The position numbers were made by a program, and so were the translations under genes. A DNA stretch of 10,155 nt from an uncultured Nitrospina sp. (GTDB lineage: Bacteria; Nitrospinota; Nitrospinia; Nitrospinales; VA-1): positions 1-10,155 of the forward strand of contig CAJWOD010000035.1 of the NCBI GenBank assembly GCA_913044145.1. The letters run 5' to 3'. This document shows, in pieces, positions 1 through 6,570 of this stretch (positions within the stretch are counted from its first letter, which is position 1; each line of letters starts with the position of its first letter). Under the pieces are notes generated by a model that was not told where the DNA came from, did not search any database, and saw only the letters and a list, made by a program, of their open reading frames with translations.

Positions 1-82
1 TTTTTTTGTGACCCCCTCTGCTATAACCGGGGCAGAAATAACCAGAATAGGGACTAAATAATAATAAAATTAGCACCTTCAT
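1..82 (-). other. Possible 5' end of a minus-strand exported-protein gene, cut by the window edge and apparently frame-disrupted
   Basis: Reading the minus strand from an ATG at 82-80, the first codons give a Lys then Leu/Ile-rich start (MKVLILLLF) typical of a signal peptide, but the same frame then continues as unremarkable residues to the edge. A different frame from about position 57 downward reads LVPILVISAPVIAEGV, which looks like the hydrophobic core and an Ala-type signal-peptidase site. The two halves together resemble one signal peptide interrupted by a frame change in a TTA-repeat tract. The ATG is preceded by TAAGG only 2 nt away. Only 82 bases are visible, so this may simply be AT-rich non-coding DNA. 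Confidence 0.15.
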
Positions 83-390
83 TACCTTAGAAATATTCTT
101 ATTCAAGGTTATTCAACTGGATAAACCTTTGAATAGACATCGAGGTTTTACTTTGTTTATTAGTATTTAAATGATTGAATTTAAATGTATATTTATTATG
201 GGATAAATTTTTATTAAAGTGTGGCTTTATGGTTATCGTTATAGTAGCCATACCTGTATTTTATGAATTCATTTGTTTATAAGATCGGATAGGGTTATTA
301 ATCGAAGAAAATATAAGCAAAGGCTTTGATTATTAAATAGATTTGTTTATACTGATTGCTCTTAAAAACCTTTCTATATTGAGATTTATT
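83..390. other. AT-rich intergenic region upstream of the heme-protein gene
   Basis: About 300 bases with no convincing gene. It contains two copies of ATTTAAATG 14 bp apart (165-173 and 179-187), three copies of TTTGTTTAT (152-160, 272-280, 342-350) and the 13-mer GGTTATCGTTATA at 231-243, which recurs in front of the porin gene. No consensus sigma70 promoter stands out. It presumably carries the promoter of the gene starting at 391, but I cannot place it. Confidence 0.5.
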
Positions 391-1350
391 ATGAGTATTG
401 ACGATAAAGAGTTGGAAGATTTTATGCCTGCCTTGGAGTTGGAGTGGACGGACGAGGCCCAGACCCGTATGAAAAATGTACCTTTTTTCGTTCGTAAAAG
501 CGTTGTCCGAGGAATCGAACAATATGCAAAGGATAAAAGCCTTGCATTGATCGATGAAGAAGTGGTTTCGCGTGCCAGGCAAGAAAGGGAAGGCGCCGCT
601 ATGGAAGCTGCTCAACAAAAACGTGCGGCAGAGCAGGCGGCATCTTCTGACGAAACCCCAACACGACGTCAATATGTGAGTTTCACTTTTTATAAACTGG
701 ACCCAGCTTATCGTCGACTTCCAAAAGATGAACGTGACAAAGGGGTACAAGAGTTTATTGATATTTTAGAAGAGTACGATAATTCTTCGGATATGATTCT
801 TCTCTGTTATTCCATGGTTGGTCTACGTGGGGATACAGATATCATGACCTGGAGAATTTGCTATAGCATGGAAGAGTTCCAGACCATGACTACACGATTA
901 CTGCAAACTGGCCTGGGTAAATATTTGAATGTATCCCATTCATATCTTTCTATGACGAAACGATCTATGTATATGGACTTCTTAAATCCGGAGCATGAAG
1001 AAGATCGCACTCATATTATCCCGGGAAAGGCTAAATATCTTTTTATCTATCCCTTTGTTAAAACCCGCGAATGGTATTTGTTGACGCAATTCACCCGGCA
1101 GGGAATTATGGACGAACATATTTATGTCGGTAATAAATACCCTTCTGTTAAATTGAACACGACGTACTGCTTCGGTATCGATGATTATGAGTTTGTGGTT
1201 GCTTTCGAAACAGATTCCCCGGACGATTTTCTTGACCTTGTCCAGGAATTACGCGAAACGGAAGGCAGTCGATATGTTAAAGAAGACACTCCAATATTCA
1301 GTTGTGTTGCAATGTCTATCGAAGACGCGGTCAAAAGCCTGGGTTGTTAG
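391..1350 (+). CDS. PCP_red domain fused to a chlorite dismutase-family heme protein (possible coproheme decarboxylase-like enzyme)
   Basis: A 319-aa soluble protein in two parts. Residues about 17-63 (LEWT..A...M..VPFFVR, then IEQYAKDK, then EEVV..AR) match the PCP_red domain known from the C-terminus of ChlB/BchB protochlorophyllide reductase subunits. An Ala/Glu/Gln/Lys-rich linker (about 64-91) leads to a chlorite dismutase-family ferredoxin-like domain (about 92-319) with YPFVKTREWY, FGIDDYEFVVAFETD and a final TPIF motif. His243 in MDEHIYVG is the expected proximal heme ligand. By recalled alignment, Tyr220 and Lys224 occupy the places of the catalytic Tyr and Lys of coproheme decarboxylase (ChdC/HemQ). 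The distal position that is Arg in true chlorite dismutases is Leu255 or Asn256. Heme binding is therefore likely; chlorite dismutation is unlikely. The start at 391 is preferred over the in-frame ATG at 343 because homologous-looking sequence begins just after it and the 16 extra residues come from AT-rich leader. No strong ribosome binding site precedes either start. The fusion suggests a redox or tetrapyrrole role, which is inference. Confidence 0.8.
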   Translation: MSIDDKELEDFMPALELEWTDEAQTRMKNVPFFVRKSVVRGIEQYAKDKSLALIDEEVVSRARQEREGAAMEAAQQKRAAEQAASSDETPTRRQYVSFTFYKLDPAYRRLPKDERDKGVQEFIDILEEYDNSSDMILLCYSMVGLRGDTDIMTWRICYSMEEFQTMTTRLLQTGLGKYLNVSHSYLSMTKRSMYMDFLNPEHEEDRTHIIPGKAKYLFIYPFVKTREWYLLTQFTRQGIMDEHIYVGNKYPSVKLNTTYCFGIDDYEFVVAFETDSPDDFLDLVQELRETEGSRYVKEDTPIFSCVAMSIEDAVKSLGC

Positions 1351-1386
1351 CGGGCAGAACAACTTGTCTGGTTATTAGATCAACCC
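1341..1386. repeat. Inverted repeat GGGTTG/CAACCC at the end of the heme-protein gene
   Basis: GGGTTG (1341-1346) overlaps the last codons and pairs with CAACCC (1381-1386) across a 34-nt loop. No T-run follows (an A-run then CCCC), so it is not a classical intrinsic terminator. It is the only candidate end-of-transcript structure before phoB. The six-base stem could be chance. Confidence 0.2.
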
Positions 1387-1518
1387 TAAAAAACCCCGAA
1401 CTTTCCTTGCAAAGCTATTATATATCCAGGTTTATGGACCATCCATGGATTACTCTTTATATTAGCTTTAAAATAATATCATAAGCTATACCTTTAAATC
1501 CTCTGGGGTATATGTGGA

Positions 1519-2211
1519 ATGAAAAAACCTAAAATAGTTGTCATTGAAGACGAAGTCGATATTCTCGAGGTGATTAATTACAACCTTTCGAAAGAAGGTT
1601 TTGATGTCTATTCAGCCTTAGATGGGGAAGAAGGCTTGGCTTTGATAAAAAAAGAAGTCCCCAATTTAGTTCTTTTAGACCTGATGTTGCCAGGACTGGA
1701 TGGAATTGAAATCTGCCGCAAATTAAAAACTGACTATTCAACCCGTTCCATTCCTATCATCATGGTTACAGCAAAAGGTGAGGAAAGTGATATTGTTCTG
1801 GGTCTTGGAATGGGTGCTGATGACTATATGGTGAAACCCTTTCGTCCTAGAGAACTCATGGCCCGCATAAGATCGGTTTTGCGTCGTGGCGATTTTATTG
1901 AAGAGGGCGAAGGTCTGGTTTCGATAAATGAACTGGTTATTGATATTAACCGCCATGAGGTAAAGTTGGAAGGAAAAAAAATTGTCCTAACTGCGATGGA
2001 ATTTAAACTTTTACATTTTCTTGCATCACATCCAGGTCAAGTATTTACAAGAGAAAACTTATTAAACCATGTGTCTTCTGATGACACTTTTATCATCGAT
2101 CGCAATATTGATGTTCATATTCGTTCTATCCGTAAAAAACTAAATAAGCATCGAGAACTTATTGAAACCATCCATCGTGTCGGTTATCGATTTCGGGATA
2201 AGGATCAGTAA
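1519..2211 (+). CDS. phoB: OmpR/PhoB-family response regulator, probable phosphate regulator PhoB
   Basis: A 230-aa DNA-binding response regulator. The receiver domain (about 4-120) has the acidic pocket Glu10-Asp11, phosphoacceptor Asp54 in LLDLMLPGLDG, Thr84 in MVTAKG and Lys106 in the KPF motif. The C-terminal winged-helix domain (about 130-228) shows the OmpR-class pattern: LTAMEFKLLHFLASHPGQV, then TRENLL, then the recognition-helix segment RNIDVHIRSIRKKL, then IETIHRVGYRF. The GEES segment after Thr84 and overall length fit PhoB. The gene overlaps phoR by one base and an OprP-type porin follows, supporting a phosphate-starvation role: once phosphorylated by PhoR it would bind target promoters. 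No clear Pho box was seen upstream. A purine-rich TGTGGA abuts the ATG and GGGG lies 11-14 nt upstream, so the ribosome binding site is not textbook. Another OmpR-class system is possible but less likely. Confidence 0.85.
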   Translation: MKKPKIVVIEDEVDILEVINYNLSKEGFDVYSALDGEEGLALIKKEVPNLVLLDLMLPGLDGIEICRKLKTDYSTRSIPIIMVTAKGEESDIVLGLGMGADDYMVKPFRPRELMARIRSVLRRGDFIEEGEGLVSINELVIDINRHEVKLEGKKIVLTAMEFKLLHFLASHPGQVFTRENLLNHVSSDDTFIIDRNIDVHIRSIRKKLNKHRELIETIHRVGYRFRDKDQ

Positions 2212-3986
2212 TGCTTCGCTCTCGAATTTTATGGAAACTTTTCACAGGCTATGTGATTCTAATATTGCTCTCCACTACCATCGTTGGTGTTCTGGTTTCT
2301 AAACATGTCAAAAAAGGAGCTCTGATTGAAATTGAGCGGTCTCTCGACGTTCGCGCTACCCTACTAAGGGGGTTGGCTCTCGAAATGTTTTTGATTTCTA
2401 CGGATAAAAAAGTTCAGGAACGTATAAAAAGTCTTGGAGAGAAGACAAATACCCGGCTTACCATAATAAAGGTTGATGGCGTGGTGCTTGCTGATTCGCA
2501 AGAAGACCCGAAAACCATGGATAATCACGCCAATCGCCCTGAACTTCTAGCAGCAAAGTCTCATGGTCATGGCATGACCACCCGGTTTAGCAATACTATG
2601 GAAAAAAAGATGATGTATTACGCTCGTACAGTAGAAATGGAGGGTGATTTGCTAGGATATGTGCGAACTTCTTTGCCTCTTTCTGTTATTGACGAGCGAC
2701 TTTCCCGTATTCACGTACTTGTAGTTTTTTCTATTAGTATCTCTGTATTTGTTGCATTGTTGTTGGGATTTTTTGTGGCAAGGGGTTTTGCGAAACCTTT
2801 AACAGCTATGACCACTATCGCCGAATCTATATCTGATGGCAATTATGATCAACTTGTGGCTATAGACAGAAAAGATGAAATTGGTTCTCTGGCTAAGACG
2901 CTCAATAAAATGGCACGGAGTTCTCGTGAACGGTTAGAGACGATTGCCTTAGACAAGAATAAGTTGCTGGCTATAATATCGGGAATGGTGGAAGGAGTTG
3001 TGGCTATTGATAAAAACGAAAACATTATTCATTTGAACGAAGCGGCAAGAATGATACTTGGTATTTCACCTGATAAAGATATTCATCGACGAATATGGGA
3101 GGCGACGCACTCAAGGGAGTTTTGTCAGATTTTTTCTGTAGCATTGAATGAAGAAACGGAAATTAGAAAGAAGTTAAAAATTGTCACAAGTTCAACCGAC
3201 CAAAACATTGAAGTTCATGCGTCGCCATTTCGCGATGCATCGGGCGAACTAGTTGGTGTTGTTGTTGTATTACATGATGTGTCTGAACTGGAACGTTTGG
3301 AAACCATCCGCCAGGATTTTGTAGCCAATGTTTCTCATGAACTAAAAACTCCTATCACTGCAATTAGGGGTTTGGTTGAAACAATGGTAGAAGATGAAGA
3401 AATGTCTGCAGATAATCATCGCAGTTTTCTAAAGAAGACAATGAACCAAACACTTCGTCTTTCAAATATAGTTGCGGACCTTCTTTCGCTTTCGCGGTTA
3501 GAATCAGCTGGAATGGATTTGGTAAAAGAGCCTATTGACTTAAGAGAGGTAGTTAATGGATCTTTGGCAGCCCTTCTTCCAGTGAGTGAGGATAAAGGAA
3601 TTCCTATTGAAACTGATATTTCAGACGAAACCATGGAAATTCTTGGGGACTGGGAAGCACTTTTTCAATCCGTTAACAATCTCATTGATAATGCTATTAA
3701 ATATAACTCAAAAAAAGGTAAGGTTTGGTTGAGTCTGCGTAGAAAAGCAAAAAATGCAGTGATTGAGGTACGTGATTCAGGAATCGGTATTGAATCTTTA
3801 GAACAACATCGGATTTTTGAACGTTTCTACCGTGTTGATAAAGCAAGATCGAGACAAGTTGGTGGTACCGGTCTGGGGCTATCTATTGTCAAACATACGG
3901 TGCTGGCACATGGCGGACAATTATCCGTTGAGAGCGTCCATGGAACGGGAAGCACCTTTCAAATTTCCCTCCCACTTAATAAATAA
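2211..3986 (+). CDS. phoR: Membrane sensor histidine kinase, probable PhoR
   Basis: A 591-aa inner-membrane kinase, partner of the preceding regulator; its ATG shares one base with the phoB stop (TAATG), implying translational coupling. Order: transmembrane helix 1 (about 9-30), periplasmic region (about 31-166, with IIKVDGVVLADSQ and NHANRPEL, PAS/PDC-like as in long PhoR proteins), transmembrane helix 2 (about 167-190), HAMP (about 188-242), cytoplasmic PAS (about 250-355), HisKA with phosphoacceptor His376 in VSHELKTP, and HATPase_c with N box NLIDNAIKYN (Asn494), G1 DSGIGI (Asp522), F box IFERFYRVD and G2 GGTGLGLS (551-557). All catalytic motifs are intact. The long form with an extracytoplasmic domain differs from the short E. 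coli PhoR, and the absence of phoU and pst genes nearby leaves the phosphate signal unproven. Role: autophosphorylates and transfers phosphate to Asp54 of PhoB. Confidence 0.87.
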   Translation: MLRSRILWKLFTGYVILILLSTTIVGVLVSKHVKKGALIEIERSLDVRATLLRGLALEMFLISTDKKVQERIKSLGEKTNTRLTIIKVDGVVLADSQEDPKTMDNHANRPELLAAKSHGHGMTTRFSNTMEKKMMYYARTVEMEGDLLGYVRTSLPLSVIDERLSRIHVLVVFSISISVFVALLLGFFVARGFAKPLTAMTTIAESISDGNYDQLVAIDRKDEIGSLAKTLNKMARSSRERLETIALDKNKLLAIISGMVEGVVAIDKNENIIHLNEAARMILGISPDKDIHRRIWEATHSREFCQIFSVALNEETEIRKKLKIVTSSTDQNIEVHASPFRDASGELVGVVVVLHDVSELERLETIRQDFVANVSHELKTPITAIRGLVETMVEDEEMSADNHRSFLKKTMNQTLRLSNIVADLLSLSRLESAGMDLVKEPIDLREVVNGSLAALLPVSEDKGIPIETDISDETMEILGDWEALFQSVNNLIDNAIKYNSKKGKVWLSLRRKAKNAVIEVRDSGIGIESLEQHRIFERFYRVDKARSRQVGGTGLGLSIVKHTVLAHGGQLSVESVHGTGSTFQISLPLNK

Positions 3987-4024
3987 ACATTCGGATCCAC
4001 TTCTAATCTTATCAAAGCCTTTTC

Positions 4025-4053
4025 TTGACAGGCAATATATAAATTGATATATA
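4025..4053 (+). promoter_or_regulatory. Near-consensus sigma70 promoter for the porin gene
   Basis: TTGACA at 4025-4030, a 17-bp spacer, and TATATA at 4048-4053. The -35 is perfect and the -10 matches four of six positions. Predicted transcript start is around 4060, leaving a leader of roughly 175 nt before the porin ATG at 4238. No Pho box with the usual 11-bp repeat spacing was found over it, so PhoB control is not demonstrated. Confidence 0.55.
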
Positions 4054-4061
4054 ACGGGTTA

Positions 4062-4087
4062 TCGTTATATTATTATAAATATAACGA
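4062..4087. promoter_or_regulatory. 10-bp inverted repeat at the predicted transcript start (operator or 5' hairpin)
   Basis: TCGTTATATT (4062-4071) and AATATAACGA (4078-4087) are perfect inverted repeats around a 6-nt centre. It lies just downstream of the predicted -10 and near +1, the classical place for a repressor operator, or it would form a hairpin at the very 5' end of the transcript. It is followed by no T-tract, which argues against a phoR terminator. A shorter dyad ATAAC-GG-GTTAT (4051-4062) adjoins it on the left. Confidence 0.45.
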
Positions 4088-4133
4088 AGCTTTATAGGGA
4101 AATTAAAAAAAACAGAATTGCTCAGAGGTTTGG

Positions 4134-4250
4134 GTGTTAAAAATCGATAAAGTTGGCTTATTAGAATATCTTTTCTTATTAAACATTTTTAATGTTTGGC
4201 ATTCACCGATCTTTTTAAAAACTAGGTCTTATTTAGAATGGAAAAAATAA
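4134..4250 (+). CDS. Possible 38-aa leader ORF overlapping the porin start
   Basis: A GTG at 4134 is preceded by GAGG at 4125-4128 with 5-nt spacing, better than the ribosome binding site in front of the porin itself. The frame runs 38 codons to TAA at 4248-4250, overlapping the porin start by 13 nt out of frame. The product would be hydrophobic and Leu/Phe-rich with no recognisable domain. If translated it could couple to or control porin translation. Short open frames of this size arise by chance, and codon use in such AT-rich DNA is uninformative. Confidence 0.15.
   Translation: MLKIDKVGLLEYLFLLNIFNVWHSPIFLKTRSYLEWKK
4181..4197 (+). promoter_or_regulatory. Tight 7-bp hairpin in the porin leader
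   Basis: AAACATT (4181-4187), a TTT loop, and AATGTTT (4191-4197) form a perfect but AT-rich stem 40 nt before the porin ATG. No U-run follows directly, so an intrinsic terminator is unlikely. A 10-bp palindrome TTTTTAAAAA (4212-4221) lies between it and the start codon. The pair could affect access to the weak ribosome binding site. Confidence 0.3.
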
Positions 4251-5581
4251 TTAAGAAGGTATTTTCATTAGTACTAGTGATTTCATTGTTTAATTGGTTT
4301 GGTAGTTTTAAAGTGGAAGCTCAGGGTTCAAGGAAAATTGAAAGCCTAGAAAAAAGACTGGAAACGTTAGAAAAAAAGGAAAAATCAAGATACAAAAAAG
4401 AAGAAAAGGAAATCCTTACTTACTATAAAAATGGATTTAAAATGCGGACCCGCGATAACCAGTTCAGGGCTCAGGTGGGTGGACGCATTATGCATGATTG
4501 GGGTTTCTTTAGTGAGTCCGGTTCTTTTAGATCTACTTTTGGCCATCAGGAGAATGGAGCTCGTTTTCGCCGGGTCCGCTTCTTCATGGCAGGACTGCTT
4601 CATACAAAAATTAAGTATATGTTTGATATCGATGTGGATGGAGGTGCTGACGGTGTAGTTTTTAAAGATATGTATATTGGAATAACCCGTATTCCCATTC
4701 TCGGAAATTTTCAGGTGGGCCATTTTAAACGACCGGCATCTTTAGATTCTGTTACCAGCTCTAAATACCTAACATTTATTGAACGTTCTCTGACAAATAC
4801 CTTTTTCAAAACTAGAAATACCGGCTTTGCTTTTTTTAATCACGCTTTCAGTGAGAGCCTTAACTGGTCTGTTTTTATAAATAAAGAAACTAGTGAAAGG
4901 CCGCCTGATTTTCAAATTGATGGCGACTGGAATATTACCAGCAGAATCTCAGGCTCACCTTATTATTCCGTAGATGGAAAAACCTGGATTCATTTGGGAG
5001 CAAGTTGGAGTTATGAAAAGGCAACGGATAATCAGGTAATATTCAAAGGAGCACGCGATACCGAAATTACAAGTACTTTTATAACTACTGGAGTTGTCCC
5101 TGCTCGTGAATTTAATATTATAGGATTAGAAACTGCTATAAATTGGTATCAGTTCAGTTTGCAGGGTGAATATGTTATTGCAGATGTTAAGAAAGATGAG
5201 GGCACCAATGGGCAAATGGATGGTTTTTATGTTCAAGGGAGCTGGTATATAACAGGAGAAAACCGTCGCTATTCTGGGAAAAAAGGTGTTATTGTCCGTT
5301 TCAAACCGAAGGAAAATTTTGACTGGAATAAAAATTGGTCGGAAGGACATGGGACGGGTGCATTGCAATTAGCTGTACGGTATGCCGAGTTGGATTTGAA
5401 TGATCGGAGTGCAGGTATTACTGGCGGCGAACAAAAGAGCCTGACCTTGGGAGTTAACTGGGAGTTAAACCCTATGTCACGTCTAATGTACAACTATATT
5501 CACTCTGATTTCACCAGTGGAACAGGGACAGATAATGGCACTCTGAATTCTAATATCATCCGTTTTCAGGTAGATTGGTAA
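4238..5581 (+). CDS. Outer-membrane porin of the OprP/OprO phosphate-selective family
   Basis: A 447-aa exported beta-barrel protein. Residues 1-29 form a signal peptide: KKVFS start, hydrophobic LVLVISLFNWFG core, cleavage likely after VEA before Gln30. Next is a short Lys/Glu coiled coil (about 34-60, SLEKRLETLEKKEK), a periplasmic feature common in trimeric porins. The barrel follows from about residue 70 (FRAQVGGRIMHDWGFF, FRRVRFFMAG, KYMFDIDVDGG, FQVGHFKRPASLD) with alternating hydrophobic and polar residues and many aromatics, matching the OprP/OprO family (PF07396). The protein ends IIRFQVDW: a C-terminal aromatic typical of Bam-inserted barrels. Family members carry phosphate or polyphosphate; substrate choice here is inferred from family and from the adjacent phoB-phoR. 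No strong Shine-Dalgarno precedes the ATG (TAGGT about 12 nt upstream). It has its own promoter and structured leader. Confidence 0.82.
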   Translation: MEKIIKKVFSLVLVISLFNWFGSFKVEAQGSRKIESLEKRLETLEKKEKSRYKKEEKEILTYYKNGFKMRTRDNQFRAQVGGRIMHDWGFFSESGSFRSTFGHQENGARFRRVRFFMAGLLHTKIKYMFDIDVDGGADGVVFKDMYIGITRIPILGNFQVGHFKRPASLDSVTSSKYLTFIERSLTNTFFKTRNTGFAFFNHAFSESLNWSVFINKETSERPPDFQIDGDWNITSRISGSPYYSVDGKTWIHLGASWSYEKATDNQVIFKGARDTEITSTFITTGVVPAREFNIIGLETAINWYQFSLQGEYVIADVKKDEGTNGQMDGFYVQGSWYITGENRRYSGKKGVIVRFKPKENFDWNKNWSEGHGTGALQLAVRYAELDLNDRSAGITGGEQKSLTLGVNWELNPMSRLMYNYIHSDFTSGTGTDNGTLNSNIIRFQVDW

Positions 5582-5613
5582 ATCAGCAATATCAAAATAG
5601 GTGTTTAAAGGAC

Positions 5614-5688
5614 GCCCTCACTTGGCATATTTTTCTGATATCTAAAGGGAGCAAATTCTCTGCTATGCGCCAAGAACTTCTGGAGGGC
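5614..5688. terminator. Nested inverted repeats between the convergent porin and accD genes
   Basis: GCCCTC (5614-5619) pairs with GAGGGC (5683-5688), and just inside CTTGGC (5621-5626) pairs with GCCAAG (5669-5674), with ATA/TAT extending the inner stem past a 2-nt bulge. The right arms lie in the final codons of accD. The loop is long and there is no clean U-run on either strand, so it is at best a weak or Rho-assisted bidirectional terminator for the convergent transcripts. No other terminator-like structure is visible in the 81-bp gap. Confidence 0.3.
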
Positions 5689-6568
5689 TGGTGAGCTTTG
5701 GGATTTTTTCTTCTTTGTTCGTTGCACCCAGGGGCTTGTTTTGAAGCATATTGAGAAGTTGTACCAGAGTGGATTTCATATTCTTTCTTTTAACAACACC
5801 GTCTATTAAACCATGTTCTAATTGAAACTCGGCTCTTTGGAAGCCATTTGGTAGTTTTTGTTTGATGGTTTGCTCAATCACGCGTGGTCCGGCAAAGCCG
5901 ATCAGAGCCCCTGGCTCGGCAAGTATAATATCCCCAAGCATGGAAAAACTTGCAGACACACCACCCATAGTGGGGTCAGTTAATATAGAAATATAAGGAA
6001 TCTTTTTTACGCTAAGTTTTTTTAAAGCCGATGAGGTTTTTGCCATTTGCATGAGTGAAAAAATGCCTTCTTGCATGCGCGCACCGCCTGAACAACTTAC
6101 AATAATTAGAGGTACATTATTTTCTATAGCTCTTTCTATGGCACGTGTTATTTTCTCGCCAACGACTGATCCCATGCTTCCTCCCATAAAACTAAAGTCA
6201 AAGACTGCAACTTCGACGGAAAGCCCCTCCATCAATCCAGACCCAGTAATAATGGCATCATTTCCTGTATTTTTTTTAATGCTGGCACGCATTCTGTCTT
6301 TATATTTTTTTGTATCTTTAAACTTTAGTGGATCAGGAGATGTCAGGTTTTGATCATGTTCTACAAACGTTTCAGGATCAATAAGCAAATGGATACGTTG
6401 TCTGCCATCGAGACGAAAGTGATATTCACATTTTGGGCAAACTTTGAGATTGTCTACTAACTCCGAAACATATATCTGTTCTTTACATTTCTTGCACGAG
6501 GTCCATAGGTCTTCTTCTTTCGTGGCCTTTTTGTAAATACCAGCTTTAAGTTTATCTAACCAGGACAT
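5663..6568 (-). CDS. accD: Acetyl-CoA carboxylase carboxyltransferase subunit beta
   Basis: A 301-aa cytosolic subunit (E. coli AccD is 304) that, with AccA, transfers the carboxyl group from carboxybiotin to acetyl-CoA to make malonyl-CoA, the committed step of fatty acid synthesis. An N-terminal zinc ribbon has all four cysteines: Cys25, Cys28, Cys44 and Cys47 (CKKC...CPKC). The crotonase-type core follows with SGGARMQEG, DPTMGGVSASF and GALIGFAGPRVIEQT, the expected acyl-CoA and oxyanion-hole segments. It is the last gene of the ilvN-ilvC-psd-pssA-accD string; its ATG lies 2 nt after the pssA stop, and AAGGAA within the pssA end provides a ribosome binding site 6 nt upstream. accA is not in the window. 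Nothing is truncated or odd in the product; only its operon partners are notable, since they tie fatty acid supply to phospholipid head-group genes. Confidence 0.95.
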   Translation of the reverse strand: MSWLDKLKAGIYKKATKEEDLWTSCKKCKEQIYVSELVDNLKVCPKCEYHFRLDGRQRIHLLIDPETFVEHDQNLTSPDPLKFKDTKKYKDRMRASIKKNTGNDAIITGSGLMEGLSVEVAVFDFSFMGGSMGSVVGEKITRAIERAIENNVPLIIVSCSGGARMQEGIFSLMQMAKTSSALKKLSVKKIPYISILTDPTMGGVSASFSMLGDIILAEPGALIGFAGPRVIEQTIKQKLPNGFQRAEFQLEHGLIDGVVKRKNMKSTLVQLLNMLQNKPLGATNKEEKIPKLTSPPEVLGA

Positions 6569-6570
6569 AG

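Noticed and set aside
343..390. Upstream ATG at 343 as the start of the heme-protein gene
   Set aside because: It adds 16 residues encoded by AT-rich leader containing one of the repeated TTTGTTTAT motifs; family-like sequence starts after 391.
298..750. 150-codon open frame on the minus strand over the 5' part of the heme-protein gene
   Set aside because: The product has no recognisable domain and the plus strand carries a clear PCP_red/chlorite dismutase-family protein, so it is an antisense shadow.
1441..1450. Palindrome ATCCATGGAT before phoB
   Set aside because: A single 10-bp palindrome with no second copy and no promoter in register; a chance occurrence is likely. The nearby TAGCTT/AAGCTA dyad (1463-1488) is equally weak.
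3987..4060. Pho box upstream of the porin
   Set aside because: TTGACAG (4025) and TTGATAT (4044) look alike but are 19 bp apart, not the 11-bp spacing of a Pho box, and the first is better read as a -35 element.
4385..4723. 112-codon minus-strand frame inside the porin gene
   Set aside because: Low-complexity, domainless and opposite a clear beta-barrel protein.
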